This document shows, piece by piece, positions 1 to 12,177 of a stretch of 55,220 nt of DNA. Positions within the stretch are counted from its first letter, which is position 1. Every line of letters starts with the position of its first letter. The notes below the pieces were generated by a model that made no database searches, was not told where the DNA came from, and worked only from the letters and a program-made list of their open reading frames with translations. The position numbers and the translations under genes were made by a program. The stretch comes from Marinobacter antarcticus (lineage in GTDB: Bacteria > Pseudomonadota > Gammaproteobacteria > Pseudomonadales > Oleiphilaceae): positions 1-55,220 of the forward strand of contig NZ_DRGY01000121.1 of the NCBI RefSeq assembly GCF_011049865.1, written 5' to 3'.

Positions 1-305
1 CCGATTTCCGGGTGCCGTATGTTGGCTTCTCCGGCGAGGCGCAGCGTGTCTTCTACGCGGAGGGGAAATTGCTCTCGAATGTCACTGACCGTTGAGTTCC
101 ATTCAAGCAAAAAGAAAGTCGCCAGCTCCATGTCGGAGAGAAAGTGATGAGTACGTTGCGTCAGATGACCCATTACTCGGTGTGAACGGCCCTGGGAGGG
201 TAAATCTCTGACAGTGAGCCAGGGGCGGTAGTCCTTACCACTTCCCTTGCCTCGTCCTTCTTTAATCCACTTCCTGGCACGGTTGTCGAGCTTATAGTCG
301 GTCAT
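1..305 (-). CDS. tnsA: TnsA, Tn7-type transposase endonuclease subunit (partial, 5' part only)
   Basis: TnsA is the restriction-enzyme-like subunit of the heteromeric TnsAB transposase and cuts the 5' ends of the element during cut-and-paste Tn7 transposition. Translating the minus strand from ATG at 305 gives 101 residues running off the left edge. They contain the family hallmarks RRIKEGRG-like (here KWIKEGRGKGSGKDY, 13-27), PWLTV (29-33), GRSHR (39-43), HHFLSDMELA (53-62) and DIREQFP. Glu60 aligns with catalytic Glu63 of E. coli TnsA; the catalytic Asp and Lys lie beyond the window. An AGGA sits 9 bases before the ATG. The gene starts 115 bp inside the transposon end and reads into the element, as in Tn7. 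The family call rests on motifs recognised from memory of Tn7 TnsA. Whether the gene is intact downstream cannot be seen. Confidence 0.93.
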   Translation of the reverse strand, partial: MTDYKLDNRARKWIKEGRGKGSGKDYRPWLTVRDLPSQGRSHRVMGHLTQRTHHFLSDMELATFFLLEWNSTVSDIREQFPLRVEDTLRLAGEANIRHPEI

Positions 306-354
306 TCCCTAGATTCCTGAGAAGAATGACCTGACTTTGCCACAACGATTGATA

Positions 355-414
355 GTTACCAACTCTATTATTAAGTTACCGACTTTATTATTAAGTTACC
401 AACTTTATTATGAT
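355..414 (-). repeat. Three tandem 20-bp TnsB-binding-type repeats in the transposon right end
   Basis: On the plus strand the units are 355-374, 375-394 and 395-414. Each begins GTTACC, followed by AACTCTATTATTAA, GACTTTATTATTAA and AACTTTATTATGAT respectively. Tn7R carries abutting TnsB sites with an AATAAAGT core, and the same core appears here on the minus strand. A more degenerate fourth unit may lie around 327-346, where the GACTTT core is kept. The function (TnsB binding) is inferred from position and similarity to Tn7R. Confidence 0.85.
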
Positions 415-444
415 CCCACAATGAAACGCACTCAGTGATCGGCG

Positions 445-2277
445 CTACTCCACCGTGACACTCTTCGCCAGGTTTCTGGGCTGATCCACATCCGTGCCTT
501 TGAGCACGGCCACATGGTAAGACAACAGCTGTAACGGCACGGTATAAACGATTGGAGCCGTGATTTCGTGCACTTCCGGAAGCTGTACCACGTGAATATT
601 TTCTTCCGGTTTCACATCCGCTGCGCGATCCGCAAACACGAACAGTTCGCCGCCCCGGGCGCGAACTTCCTCCAGGTTCGATTTCAGCTTCTCAGCCATG
701 CCGTTGTTGGGCGCAACCGTAATCACCGGCATTTCACTGTCAACCAGCGCCAGGGGGCCGTGCTTGAGTTCGCCGGCCGGATAAGCTTCCGCATGAATAT
801 AGGAAATCTCTTTCAGCTTCAGCGCGCCCTCCATAGCCACCGGAAACTGCGAGCCGCGGCCCAGGAACAGGGCATGGTTTTTATCGATGAACCGTCTGGA
901 CATCTCTGCAATCTCGCCGTCCAGCGCCAATACATCGCTGACCTGACCGGGCACCAGATGCAGGGCTTTGACGATCTCGGCTTCGCGCTCTTCGCTCAGG
1001 CCATTTTTACGAGCCAGTGCCAGGGTAAAGAGGAGCAACGCTACCAACTGAGTGGTGAAGGCTTTCGTAGAGGCTACGCCGATTTCCGGCCCTGCCTGGG
1101 TCATGATCACCAGGTCGGATTCGCGCACCAGTGAGCTGCCCGGCACGTTACAGATCGCCAGCGCAGCGCGGAAACCGGCTTTTTTAGCCTGCCGCAGCGC
1201 CGCCAGGGTGTCGGCGGTTTCACCAGACTGGGAAATACACAGAAACAGCGTGTCTTTCTGGATCACGTGTTTGCGATAACGAAACTCGGAAGCCACTTCC
1301 ACTGAACAGGGCACGCCTGCCAGATCTTCAATCCAGTATCGAGCCACCATCCCGGCGTGATAGCTGGTGCCACAGGCAATGATTTGCACGTGGCGGATAT
1401 CTTTCAGCAGGTCATTCGCCCCGGTGCCGAGCGCTTGCTCCAGTACCCGCGATTCGGTCACACGGCCTTCCATGGTGGCCTTGATCACTCTTGGCTGCTC
1501 GTTGATTTCCTTGAGCATGAAGTGCCGGTACTCGCCTTTTTCTGCGGCGTCCTGGCTGTGCTCGAATCGATTGATGCTGCGCTCAACCTGCACACCTTCA
1601 CGATCACGGATATCAATACGATCGCGGCGAATATCCGCAAGGTCGCCTTCTTCCAGAAACATAAAACGGTCGGTCACCGGCAACAATGCCAACTGGTCCG
1701 ACGCAATAAAATTTTCGCCAATGCCCACGCCCACTACCAGCGGGCTGCCTTCCCGGCACACCACCATGTGGTCTGGTTCATCGGCGTGAACCACCCCAAG
1801 GGCGTAGGCGCCCCGCAGGCGGGTAACGGAAATCTTCACGGCATCGTAAAGTGAGCCCAGTTCGCGATAGTTCTTTTCGATCAGGTGCACCACGACTTCG
1901 GTATCGGTCTGGGACGTAAACTCGTAGCCGTCTGCTTTCAGTTCGTCGCGCAGGGCCTGGTAGTTCTCGATGATGCCGTTGTGAACAATGGCCAGGCGAT
2001 CACCGGACATGTGCGGATGGGCATTGAGCTGCGACGGCTCACCGTGGGTTGCCCAACGGGTGTGAGCAATGCCCAGATAACCGGACAGCGGGTTGCTTTC
2101 GATGGTCGCTGCCAGGGAGGCCACCTTGCCTACTTCCCGGGCGCGCTGCACGGCGCTGTTGCCGTTCAGTATCGCCATACCGGCGGAATCGTATCCGCGA
2201 TACTCAAGGCGGCGCAGGCCTTCAAGAAGAATACCCTGAACGTCCCGTTCCGAAACTGCACCTACAATGCCACACAT
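445..2277 (-). CDS. glmS: Glutamine--fructose-6-phosphate aminotransferase (isomerizing)
   Basis: This cytoplasmic enzyme converts fructose-6-phosphate and glutamine to glucosamine-6-phosphate, the first committed step to UDP-GlcNAc for peptidoglycan and LPS. The 610-residue product has the usual family length. It starts MCGIVGAV, with the N-terminal nucleophile Cys exposed after Met removal, followed by a class II glutaminase domain (about 1-240) and two SIS sugar-isomerase domains (about 290-600, with [10 protein letters not shown] in the first). The C-terminal residues [12 protein letters not shown] are the conserved end recognised at DNA level by TnsD in Tn7 targeting. The gene lies 27 bp after glmU on the same strand, so co-transcription is likely. 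A transposon right end begins 24 bp past the stop codon; the coding sequence is intact, as expected for attTn7 insertion. Confidence 0.98.
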   Translation of the reverse strand: MCGIVGAVSERDVQGILLEGLRRLEYRGYDSAGMAILNGNSAVQRAREVGKVASLAATIESNPLSGYLGIAHTRWATHGEPSQLNAHPHMSGDRLAIVHNGIIENYQALRDELKADGYEFTSQTDTEVVVHLIEKNYRELGSLYDAVKISVTRLRGAYALGVVHADEPDHMVVCREGSPLVVGVGIGENFIASDQLALLPVTDRFMFLEEGDLADIRRDRIDIRDREGVQVERSINRFEHSQDAAEKGEYRHFMLKEINEQPRVIKATMEGRVTESRVLEQALGTGANDLLKDIRHVQIIACGTSYHAGMVARYWIEDLAGVPCSVEVASEFRYRKHVIQKDTLFLCISQSGETADTLAALRQAKKAGFRAALAICNVPGSSLVRESDLVIMTQAGPEIGVASTKAFTTQLVALLLFTLALARKNGLSEEREAEIVKALHLVPGQVSDVLALDGEIAEMSRRFIDKNHALFLGRGSQFPVAMEGALKLKEISYIHAEAYPAGELKHGPLALVDSEMPVITVAPNNGMAEKLKSNLEEVRARGGELFVFADRAADVKPEENIHVVQLPEVHEITAPIVYTVPLQLLSYHVAVLKGTDVDQPRNLAKSVTVE

Positions 2278-2304
2278 GCTGTTTTCACCTGTCCATACGT
2301 TCGT

Positions 2305-3672
2305 TCAATTGGGTTTTTTGGGCCGTTCCCAGCCCTCGATATTGCGTTGGCGGGCACGAGCCACCGCCAATTCGTTCTCGTCGACATCCCGGGTAATGGT
2401 CGATCCGGCGCCAACGGTCACTCCGGCACCAATACTGACCGGTGCGACCAGAGACGTATTGGAGCCAACGAAAACGCCGTCTCCAATCACTGTCTGGAAC
2501 TTGTTAACACCATCATAGTTACAGGTGATGGTTCCTGCACCTACATTCACGTTCCTGCCAAGGGTAGCATCGCCAACATAGCTCAGATGATTGATCTTGC
2601 TGCCCTCTCCCACCAACGTTTTCTTGGTTTCAACGAAGTTGCCTACCTTGGTATTCGCAGCCAGTTCCGTGCCTGGGCGGATCCGTGCAAACGGGCCAAC
2701 CTGGGCATTGGCACCAATCGTGGCGCCCTCGATTACGCTGTGGGCGCTGATCTGCGCGCCCTCTGCGATGATCGCATCACGGATAACACAGCCCGGCCCA
2801 ATCGATACATTATTGCCAAGGCTCACCTTGCCCTCGAAGACCACGTTCACATCAATCAGAATGTCGTTACCAATGGTCAACTCGCCGCGCACGTCGATAC
2901 GGGCCGGATCGGCCAGGGTAGCACCGTCTGTCATTAACCGTTCCGCTTCGCGTTTCTGGAACCACCGTTCCAGCTCCGCCAGTTGCAGGCGATTGTTGAC
3001 GCCCTGAACCTCGAACGGGTCTTCCGGCTGGGATACGGCAACCTTTAGGTTGTGCTCCACCGCCATGGCGATGATATCGGTGAGATAGTATTCGCCCTGC
3101 GCGTTGGCGTTCGACAAAACCGGGAGCCACGCCTTCAGGTGCCTGGCGGCAACGGCAAGAATGCCTGTGTTGACCTCGCGAATGGCCAACTGGTCTGCAC
3201 TGGCATCTTTCTGCTCAACAATGGACGTTACCTTGCCGGCCCGATCGCGCACAATCCTGCCGTAGCCCTGGGGGTTATCGAGGGTTACCGTCAACAGGCC
3301 AAGGGTGTTGTCATCCAGCGCCTCCACCATGGCATTCAGGGTGTCTGCGCGGGTTAATGGCACGTCGCCGTAGAGCACCAGAACACGTGCGTCATCTGGA
3401 AGGTGCGGCAGTGCCTGCGCAACAGCGTGACCGGTACCCAGCTGCTGTTCCTGAACCACCCAGTTTACGAGGGGCTCGGTGGTTGTCTCACGCACCTTGC
3501 CACCGCCGTGGCCAATAACCGTGTGGATCGTCTCAGCGCCCAGTTGCTTCGCGGTGCCAATAACGTGATGCAACATCGGGTGGCCAGCCACACAATGCAG
3601 AACCTTTGGCAGGGCGGATTTCATTCTTGATCCCTGGCCTGCGGCCAGAATCACAACGTGTAACGGGTTCAT
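2305..3672 (-). CDS. glmU: Bifunctional GlcN-1-P acetyltransferase / GlcNAc-1-P uridyltransferase
   Basis: GlmU performs the last two steps to UDP-GlcNAc: acetylation of glucosamine-1-phosphate, then uridylyl transfer. The 455-residue protein has the N-terminal nucleotidyltransferase motif [18 protein letters not shown] near residue 10, the loops QLGTGHAV and LYGDVPL, and a C-terminal left-handed beta-helix built of hexapeptide repeats from about residue 260. That part includes [20 protein letters not shown] and NYDGVNK of the acetyltransferase active site. Length matches the family (E. coli 456). It precedes glmS on the same strand, joining two steps of one pathway, and follows the atp operon after a 142-bp spacer. 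Confidence 0.98.
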   Translation of the reverse strand: MNPLHVVILAAGQGSRMKSALPKVLHCVAGHPMLHHVIGTAKQLGAETIHTVIGHGGGKVRETTTEPLVNWVVQEQQLGTGHAVAQALPHLPDDARVLVLYGDVPLTRADTLNAMVEALDDNTLGLLTVTLDNPQGYGRIVRDRAGKVTSIVEQKDASADQLAIREVNTGILAVAARHLKAWLPVLSNANAQGEYYLTDIIAMAVEHNLKVAVSQPEDPFEVQGVNNRLQLAELERWFQKREAERLMTDGATLADPARIDVRGELTIGNDILIDVNVVFEGKVSLGNNVSIGPGCVIRDAIIAEGAQISAHSVIEGATIGANAQVGPFARIRPGTELAANTKVGNFVETKKTLVGEGSKINHLSYVGDATLGRNVNVGAGTITCNYDGVNKFQTVIGDGVFVGSNTSLVAPVSIGAGVTVGAGSTITRDVDENELAVARARQRNIEGWERPKKPN

Positions 3673-3716
3673 GGCTACATCAGGCTCCCGGATAGTAAAC
3701 GGTGTAGTGGTTCAAC

Positions 3717-3784
3717 AAAAAAAGCCGCAGCCCTCAAAGCTGGAAGAACAGGCGTCTGTCTTCCCACTATTCAGGATACGGCTT
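3717..3784 (-). terminator. Possible intrinsic terminator of the atp operon
   Basis: On the minus strand downstream of atpC, AAGCCG (3779-3784) can pair with CGGCTT, which runs directly into a seven-T stretch (3717-3723). Smaller hairpins (GAAGACAG/CTGTTCTTC and CAGC/GCTG) lie between them. The branched structure is not a textbook hairpin, but the T-run and its position between atpC and glmU fit termination. Confidence 0.4.
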
Positions 3785-3814
3785 CGGTGTTCGGCACGTC
3801 CGAAACAAAAATGC

Positions 3815-4237
3815 CTAGCGCATTTTGTTACGCAGCTGCTGAATAGTACGAAGCTGAGCAACAGCCTCGGCCAACTCTCCAGCGGCACGGAAATACTCGA
3901 ATTCACCAGACTTATTGGCCAGTGCGTTCTCGGCGTCTTTTTGCGCTTCGAGCGCAGCGGCTTCGTCCATATCTTTTGCACGAACCGCGGTATCTGCCAA
4001 CAAAGTCACCAGGTTAGGCTGAACTTCCAGATAGCCGCCAGACACGTAAAGAATTTCTTCTTCACCGCCCTGCTTGATGATCCTGATCGGGCCTGGTTTG
4101 AGCTGAGTCAGCAGCGGCGCGTGACCCGGGGCAATACCCACGTCACCCTCAGAGCCGGCTGCGATCAGCATCTCTACCAATCCGGAATAGATCTTTGTTT
4201 CGGCACTCACCACATCACAATGCACGGTTATACCCAT
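3815..4237 (-). CDS. atpC: ATP synthase F1 subunit epsilon
   Basis: Epsilon is part of the central stalk of F1Fo ATP synthase and can inhibit ATP hydrolysis. The 140-residue product has the N-terminal beta-sandwich with the family pattern [19 protein letters not shown] and the [18 protein letters not shown] loop, followed by a helical C-terminus ([15 protein letters not shown]). Length matches the family. It is the last gene of the atp operon, 48 bp after atpD. Confidence 0.97.
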   Translation of the reverse strand: MGITVHCDVVSAETKIYSGLVEMLIAAGSEGDVGIAPGHAPLLTQLKPGPIRIIKQGGEEEILYVSGGYLEVQPNLVTLLADTAVRAKDMDEAAALEAQKDAENALANKSGEFEYFRAAGELAEAVAQLRTIQQLRNKMR

Positions 4238-4285
4238 GTCTGTTGCCTCTTTGATCGATCCGGAAACAAGCGCAATGGCTCAGAA

Positions 4286-5698
<1,413 letters not shown>

Positions 5699-5736
5699 TT
5701 AAGTAGTCAATAAAACCAGTAGGATTGCGGGCCGGG

Positions 5737-6600
5737 TCAGACCGAAGCCGCGCCGCTCACAATCTCCGAAATCTCTTGGGTAATCGCTGCCTGTCGCGCC
5801 TTGTTGTAAGCCAACTGAAGTTCGCTGATGATGTCACCCGCGTTATCAGTTGCACTCTTCATGGCGATCATTCGGGCTGCCTGCTCACATGCCAGGTTCT
5901 CTACCACACCCTGGTAAACCTGGGACTCTATAAAACGTGGCAGAAGACCATCGAGGATCTGCCTGGCATCGGGCTCGTAGAGATATTCCCACTGGTTCTT
6001 GAGCTCTTCTTCGTCTTTGCTCTCGGGCAGAGGCAGCAATTGCTCCACCGTCGGGCTTTGGGTCATGGTGTTTACGAACTCGTTGCTGACCAGATAAAGC
6101 CGGTCAATCTTGCCTTCCGAGAACGCATCCAGCATCACCTTGACGTTGCCGATGAGTTTTTCAGAGCTCGGGCTATCACCCAGATGGGTCAAAGCCGCCA
6201 CGACGTTACCGCCGTAACTCCGGAAAAAAGAGGCACCTTTCTGGCCGATAGCGCACAGATCGATTTCTGCCCCCTTGTCCTTCCACGCTTTCATATCACG
6301 GATAAGCGCTTTGAACAGGTTGATGTTCAGACCACCGCAAAGGCCACGGTCAGTGGACACCACAATATAGCCCACGCGTTTCACATCACGATGAACCATG
6401 AACGGGTGCTTGTACTGAGCATTCGCCTTGGCAATGTGCCCGATCACCTGCCGCATCTTCTCGGCATACGGGCGGGTAGCCTGCATGCGCTCCTGAGCTT
6501 TACGCATTTTGCTCGCGGCAACCATTTCCATGGCGCTGGTGATCTTTTGCGTACTCTTGATGCTTGTAATCTGATTACGTATTTCTTTGCCGACGGCCAT
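5737..6600 (-). CDS. atpG: ATP synthase F1 subunit gamma
   Basis: Gamma is the rotating shaft linking Fo proton flow to catalysis in the alpha/beta hexamer. The 287-residue product has the characteristic N-terminal helix ([20 protein letters not shown]), the central [10 protein letters not shown] motif, and the C-terminal helix ending with [19 protein letters not shown]. Length matches the family. It sits in the standard place between atpA and atpD. Confidence 0.98.
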   Translation of the reverse strand: MAVGKEIRNQITSIKSTQKITSAMEMVAASKMRKAQERMQATRPYAEKMRQVIGHIAKANAQYKHPFMVHRDVKRVGYIVVSTDRGLCGGLNINLFKALIRDMKAWKDKGAEIDLCAIGQKGASFFRSYGGNVVAALTHLGDSPSSEKLIGNVKVMLDAFSEGKIDRLYLVSNEFVNTMTQSPTVEQLLPLPESKDEEELKNQWEYLYEPDARQILDGLLPRFIESQVYQGVVENLACEQAARMIAMKSATDNAGDIISELQLAYNKARQAAITQEISEIVSGAASV

Positions 6601-6673
6601 AACTCACTGCCTTCTCAAGTTAGACGCTCGTTGCTATGAAAGCGGCCCGAGACCTGTGTCGCGGGCCTGTTTC

Positions 6674-8218
6674 TTACCAGCTCTGAGTGGTCTTGAATTT
6701 CTCAAGTGCAGCTTTAAGGCCGGCAGCGATTTCGTCGTTGAAATCGCCTTTCTCGTTGATCTTGGCGAGCAGGTCTTTTTGCTCGGAGCGCATCCAATCG
6801 AGCATCTGCGCTTCGAAGCTCACGACCTTGTCGACATCAACGTCATCCAGGAAGCCTTCGTTGGCTGCGTACAGAACCGTACCCATTTCACCCACAGACA
6901 TCGGGCTGTACTGGTTCTGTTTCATGAGTTCGGTAACACGCTGACCGTGCTCAAGCTGCTTGCGGGTTGCTTCATCAAGATCCGAAGCAAACTGCGCAAA
7001 AGCGGCCAGTTCACGATACTGGGCCAAGGCCAGACGGATGTTACCGCCAAGCTTTTTCATGATCTTGGTCTGGGCAGCACCACCCACCCGGGATACGGAT
7101 ACACCGGCGTTCATTGCCGGGCGAATGCCCGAGTTGAACAGGTTGGTTTCCAGGAAGATCTGGCCGTCAGTAATTGAGATAACGTTGGTCGGTACGAACG
7201 CAGATACGTCACCGGCCTGGGTCTCAATGATGGGCAGCGCGGTCAAAGAACCGGTTTTGCCCTTCACTTCACCATTGGTGAACTTTTCTACGTACTCTGC
7301 GTTAACACGGGAGGAACGCTCCAGCAGACGCGAGTGCAGGTAGAACACGTCACCCGGATAGGCTTCACGGCCCGGTGGACGACGCAGCAGCAAGGAGATC
7401 TGGCGATAAGCCACCGCCTGCTTGGACAGATCATCGTAGATGATCAGGGCGTCTTCACCACGGTCACGGAAATATTCACCCATGGACGTACCGGAGTATG
7501 GAGCCAGAAACTGCATCGCGGCAGGATCCGCGGCGCCAGCCGCAACCACGATGGTGTGATCCATCGCTCCGTGCTCTTCCAGCTTGCGCACCACGGCGGC
7601 AATGGACGACTGTTTCTGCCCAATCGCCACGTAGACACACTTGATGCCGCTGTCTTTCTGGTTGATGATCGCGTCGATCGCGACGGCGGTCTTACCAATC
7701 TGGCGGTCACCGATAATCAGCTCACGCTGGCCACGGCCAATGGGCACCATGGTGTCGATTGCAATAAGACCGGTCTGTACCGGCTGATCAACCGACTGAC
7801 GCTCGATAACGCCCGGAGCAACCTTCTCAACTGGCGCGGTCAGATCGGTACCCAGATCGCCTTTGCCATCGATTGCGTTACCCAAACCGTCAACAACGCG
7901 GCCCAGCAATTCCGGGCCAACCGGAACTTCCAGAATGCGACCGGTGCAACGAACCTTCTGGCCTTCTGCCAGATCTTCGTAATCGCCCAGCACAACCGCG
8001 CCGACGGAATCACGCTCCAGGTTCAGAGCCATGCCAAACGTGCCGTTGGCAAATTCAATCATCTCACCGGACATAACGTCGGCAAGACCGTGGATCAATA
8101 CAATGCCGTCAGAAACCGACAGAATGGTACCTTCGTTCTTTGCTTCCGAAGAGATATCGAGCTTTTCGATTCTCTTCTTGATGATGTCACTGATCTCGGA
8201 TGGATTCAGTTGCTGCAT
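6674..8218 (-). CDS. atpA: ATP synthase F1 subunit alpha
   Basis: Alpha forms the non-catalytic nucleotide sites of the F1 hexamer. The 514-residue product has P-loop GDRQIGKT at 170-177, the [20 protein letters not shown] region with the arginine-finger-bearing C-terminal half, and a family-typical C-terminal helical domain. Starts at [10 protein letters not shown], as in other gammaproteobacteria. It follows atpH by 28 bp. Confidence 0.98.
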   Translation of the reverse strand: MQQLNPSEISDIIKKRIEKLDISSEAKNEGTILSVSDGIVLIHGLADVMSGEMIEFANGTFGMALNLERDSVGAVVLGDYEDLAEGQKVRCTGRILEVPVGPELLGRVVDGLGNAIDGKGDLGTDLTAPVEKVAPGVIERQSVDQPVQTGLIAIDTMVPIGRGQRELIIGDRQIGKTAVAIDAIINQKDSGIKCVYVAIGQKQSSIAAVVRKLEEHGAMDHTIVVAAGAADPAAMQFLAPYSGTSMGEYFRDRGEDALIIYDDLSKQAVAYRQISLLLRRPPGREAYPGDVFYLHSRLLERSSRVNAEYVEKFTNGEVKGKTGSLTALPIIETQAGDVSAFVPTNVISITDGQIFLETNLFNSGIRPAMNAGVSVSRVGGAAQTKIMKKLGGNIRLALAQYRELAAFAQFASDLDEATRKQLEHGQRVTELMKQNQYSPMSVGEMGTVLYAANEGFLDDVDVDKVVSFEAQMLDWMRSEQKDLLAKINEKGDFNDEIAAGLKAALEKFKTTQSW

Positions 8219-8246
8219 GCCAATATCCTCAAACCTTGTGCTGAAA

Positions 8247-8783
8247 TCAGGAGCCCAGAGCGTCGGCCAGCTTGGTCAGCTTTCCGCGTACAGATGCGTC
8301 TATCACCATATCGCCGGTGCGGATAATCACACCACCAATCAATGACGAGTCTAAAGACGCCGCGAGTGACACTTGCCGCTCGAGTTTCTTGGAGAGTGCC
8401 TGGGCGAGCTTCTGTTGCTGTTCGTCCGTCAGCTCAAACGCTGCGGTCACGTTGATATCAACAGTGCGTTCCAGATCAGCCCGATACATGTTGAAAAGCG
8501 CTGCAATCTCGGTGAGAAGAGCGAGCCGGCCGCTTTCAGCCAGCACAGCAAAGAAATTGCGTACCTGTTCCGAGTCGCCTGCTTCAACGACCTCCAGAAT
8601 CATGTCTGCTTTTTTCTGCTCTTCCAGCCCCGGATTGGTAAGAAGCTGTCGAATCTCTTTGTTCGCGGTGACCTGTCCGGCAATCGTCAGTACCCGGGAC
8701 CACTCAGCAAGCTGGTCGTGTTCCCGGGCGGCGGAAAATGCTGCCTTAGCGTAAGGGCGGGCCAGCGTTCTCAGTTCTGCCAT
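8247..8783 (-). CDS. atpH: ATP synthase F1 subunit delta
   Basis: Delta joins the peripheral stalk (subunit b) to the top of F1. The 178-residue product has the family start [17 protein letters not shown], a central helical domain, and the C-terminal signature [25 protein letters not shown] (split: [11 protein letters not shown], then DMVIDASV). Length matches E. coli (177). It lies between atpF and atpA with short spacers. Confidence 0.97.
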   Translation of the reverse strand: MAELRTLARPYAKAAFSAAREHDQLAEWSRVLTIAGQVTANKEIRQLLTNPGLEEQKKADMILEVVEAGDSEQVRNFFAVLAESGRLALLTEIAALFNMYRADLERTVDINVTAAFELTDEQQQKLAQALSKKLERQVSLAASLDSSLIGGVIIRTGDMVIDASVRGKLTKLADALGS

Positions 8784-8798
8784 GATGAACCTCGTCGT

Positions 8799-9269
8799 TT
8801 AAAGTTCTGCCGCCAGTTTTTCCAACATCTCGTTGTGCTTGGAGGCATCGACAGAGGCTTCAAGAATCTTCTCGGCACCCGCAATCGCTATTACGGCAAC
8901 TTCTGCACGCAACGCTTCACGAGTCTGATTCCGCTCCTGCTCAATTTCGGCCCTGGCCTGCTCGATCAGCTTCTGACCTTCTTTGCGGGCGTCATCTTTG
9001 GATGCTTCCACAATCTGGGCAGCGCGCCTGTTAGCCTGCTCGATCAGGCCAGCGGCCTGTTGCTTGGCTTCACGCAGTTCCTGAGCTGCCTTGTCTTGCG
9101 CCAGTTCAAGATCACGTGCTGCGCGATCTGAAGCAGCCAGACCGTCAGCGATCTTCTTTTGTCGTTCCTGCATTGCTGCAATGACCGGCGGCCAAATCAG
9201 CTTCATGCAGAAAACGACAAAGATAAAGAACGCGATGGCTTGACCAAGGATCGTCAAATTAATGTTCAC
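8799..9269 (-). CDS. atpF: ATP synthase Fo subunit b
   Basis: Subunit b dimerises to form the peripheral stalk. The 156-residue product begins [20 protein letters not shown], a single N-terminal membrane segment. A long charged, alanine-rich helix follows ([34 protein letters not shown]), typical of the b-subunit coiled coil. Length equals the E. coli protein. It lies between atpE and atpH. Confidence 0.97.
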   Translation of the reverse strand: MNINLTILGQAIAFFIFVVFCMKLIWPPVIAAMQERQKKIADGLAASDRAARDLELAQDKAAQELREAKQQAAGLIEQANRRAAQIVEASKDDARKEGQKLIEQARAEIEQERNQTREALRAEVAVIAIAGAEKILEASVDASKHNEMLEKLAAEL

Positions 9270-9332
9270 GTCTTCACCCCTCGCCTGTTATGTAAGAAAA
9301 CACCAGTCCGGAACATTCCGGAGGCGAGTCGA

Positions 9333-9605
<273 letters not shown>

Positions 9606-9663
9606 TCAGTTTGGTTTTCAGTTTAACGGTTACGTATTTAAAACAACGGTTTTCAATGCAAAA

Positions 9664-10545
<882 letters not shown>

Positions 10546-10555
10546 TCAGGTCCTG

Positions 10556-10951
10556 TTAGCGTCGCTGCGTGCTGCTTACCAGAAGCGGCGTCAACCAGTT
10601 GGTGACCAGCATGATCGCAAATGTTAAAAAAAGTGCCGCTATATCAAGCGGCCGAATCCATTTGAACACCATCGTAAAAAAGATGGCACACAGAATGAGT
10701 TTGCCGGCCTCACCCTGATAAAAAGAACTCATGATTTTCCCAGCAGACCGCGCACCGGAATAGCGGAATGCCTTGAGCGCAAAATAACCATGAGGCAGCA
10801 AAAAAATGAGACCACCCAAGAGCGCTGAATAACCCGAAACCTGACCGCGCAACAAAAACGCCAGGCTGACCAGAACAAGAACTACACTTTCAATTGCCAA
10901 CCATCGTGCGATCGGCGGGCGCAGAATCCCGCCCGGAGCTGCTTTAACCAT
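10556..10951 (-). CDS. atpI: ATP synthase subunit I (assembly-associated membrane protein)
   Basis: AtpI is a small non-essential membrane protein, usually first in atp operons and linked to c-ring assembly or Mg2+ supply. The reading frame stays open further upstream, but the sensible start is the second of two adjacent ATGs (MVKAAPGGILRPP, 131 aa), which has AGGA five bases upstream; the first ATG at 10954 is too close. The protein has four hydrophobic segments, including SVVLVLVSLAFLLRG, GYSALLGGLIFLLPHGYFAL and AALFLTFAIMLVTNWLTPLL, and the short polar loops of the family. Sequence conservation in AtpI is low, so the call leans on position and topology. Confidence 0.88.
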   Translation of the reverse strand: MVKAAPGGILRPPIARWLAIESVVLVLVSLAFLLRGQVSGYSALLGGLIFLLPHGYFALKAFRYSGARSAGKIMSSFYQGEAGKLILCAIFFTMVFKWIRPLDIAALFLTFAIMLVTNWLTPLLVSSTQRR

Positions 10952-11026
10952 CATTGTCCTGGAACTCGGTGCTGTTAACTGGTGCCGTTTAAAAAGTGAA
11001 CAGACACATCGACACAAGCGCCGCAG

Positions 11027-11055
11027 ATTATATGTGTTCAACTCACATGAATCAA
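11027..11055 (-). promoter_or_regulatory. Sigma70-type promoter of the atp operon
   Basis: On the minus strand TTGATT (11050-11055) and a perfect TATAAT (11027-11032) are separated by exactly 17 bp. Transcription would start near 11020, giving a leader of about 70 nt before atpI. It is the only good match in the parB-atpI spacer and points into the operon. Confidence 0.75.
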
Positions 11056-11220
11056 CAATCCCGGAGTAGCCACAGGGCTTGAGACCCCCCAGAAACAACG
11101 GGATTGAGCGTTATAGAACGGAAATAGGCGTCAGCTCAGTTTTTAACCACTACATGTTGTGTGTAACAGGCGTGATAAACTTTCGCAGAACACTCGAAAT
11201 GTGCAGAAAAATTCGAAGAT

Positions 11221-12108
11221 TTACCGGATATGGCCCAAAATCCCATCCAACTCGTCCAATGAACTGTACTCGATCACCAACTTGCCCTTGCCACGCTGCC
11301 CGTGATCAATCGACACTTTTGCACCCAGGCGCTCGGCAAGATCGTCCTGCAGAGCTCGAATATTGGGATCAACCGCCCCGGACCCTGCAGGCTTGCCCAC
11401 CGCCGACTCTTGTTGAACCCGACGCACAAGCGCTTCCGTCTGGCGTACCGACAGGGATTTGGCCACAACCTGTCGCGCGACTTGCATCTGTTGTTCCGGC
11501 GAGAGCGTTAGCATGGCGCGCCCGTGGCCCATTTCCAGATCACCGTGCTCCAGCATCAACCTGACATCTTCGGTCAGGCCAATGAGGCGCAACAGGTTAG
11601 TGATCGTCGTACGGGATTTACCAACCGCTTCCGCAACCTGGGCCTGGGTCAGGCCAAATTCCTCCTGCAGGCGCTGAAGGGCGAAGGCTTCTTCAATGGG
11701 ATTGAGGTTTTCACGCTGGATGTTTTCGATAAGCGCCATGGCGATGGCGGCTTCGTCGGGAACATCCCGGATAATGGCGGGAATGCTGTCAAGTTCCGCC
11801 ATTTGGGTGGCGCGCCAACGACGTTCACCTGCGATCAGCTCATAGCGACCTTCCGCAATGGGGCGCACCACCACCGGTTGCATTACGCCCTGCTGACGAA
11901 TGGAATCCGCCAACTCCTGCAGGGCACCGGGGTCCATGTCACGGCGGGGCTGAAAGCGGCCGCGCTGGATCAGATCGATGGGAACCTGTCGCAACTCACC
12001 GTCGTGGTCTTTCAGTTCCTGATCCAGGTTAACCCTGGATCCGGCTAGCAAGGCTCCAAGCCCGCGCTCGCCCAATCCTCGTTTCTTCGCCGCCATGGTG
12101 TCAGTCAT
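11221..12108 (-). CDS. parB: Chromosome-partitioning protein ParB (Spo0J/Noc family)
   Basis: ParB binds parS sites near the origin, spreads as a CTP-dependent clamp, and is acted on by ParA to segregate the chromosome. The 295-residue protein has the N-terminal CTP-binding motifs GERRWRA and ENIQRENLNPIEEA, a helix-turn-helix (LTQAQVAEAVGKSRTTITN) in the middle, and a C-terminal dimerisation domain. MAAKKRGLGERGLGALLAG at the N-terminus resembles the ParA-stimulating peptide of Pseudomonas ParB. It is 69 bp downstream of parA. Two parS palindromes occur at 33.6 and 34.2 kb in this window. Confidence 0.97.
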   Translation of the reverse strand: MTDTMAAKKRGLGERGLGALLAGSRVNLDQELKDHDGELRQVPIDLIQRGRFQPRRDMDPGALQELADSIRQQGVMQPVVVRPIAEGRYELIAGERRWRATQMAELDSIPAIIRDVPDEAAIAMALIENIQRENLNPIEEAFALQRLQEEFGLTQAQVAEAVGKSRTTITNLLRLIGLTEDVRLMLEHGDLEMGHGRAMLTLSPEQQMQVARQVVAKSLSVRQTEALVRRVQQESAVGKPAGSGAVDPNIRALQDDLAERLGAKVSIDHGQRGKGKLVIEYSSLDELDGILGHIR

Positions 12109-12177
12109 TCTTCCCGTTAGTAGTCGTTATGTACATTTAACGTCGTTGTGCACGTTTGGATCAGGCCCGTCGCCATG

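Larger units (their letters stand above)
1..420. mobile_element. Right end of a Tn7-like transposon inserted at attTn7 downstream of glmS
   Basis: The element boundary is placed at 420. Read on the minus strand, the terminus is TGTGGGATCATAATAAAGTT, which closely resembles the Tn7 right end (TGTGGG..., then ..AATAAAGT). The glmS stop codon occupies 445-447, so the terminus begins 24 bp past it. Tn7 directed by TnsD inserts at about this distance past glmS with its right end and tnsA facing the gene, and the same geometry is seen here. Bases 421-425 (ATGAA) are the expected position of the 5-bp target duplication; the second copy would be at the other end, outside the window. The rest of the element (tnsB-tnsE or variants, cargo, left end) is not visible. 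Confidence 0.9.

Noticed and set aside
541..600. GTACCACGTGAA in glmS as a third parS
   Set aside because: Only the central CCACGTG agrees; the outer arms needed by ParB do not match.
1885..2937. 350-codon plus-strand open frame across glmS and glmU
   Set aside because: It spans the antisense of two well-established genes, has no recognisable domain and no ribosome site.
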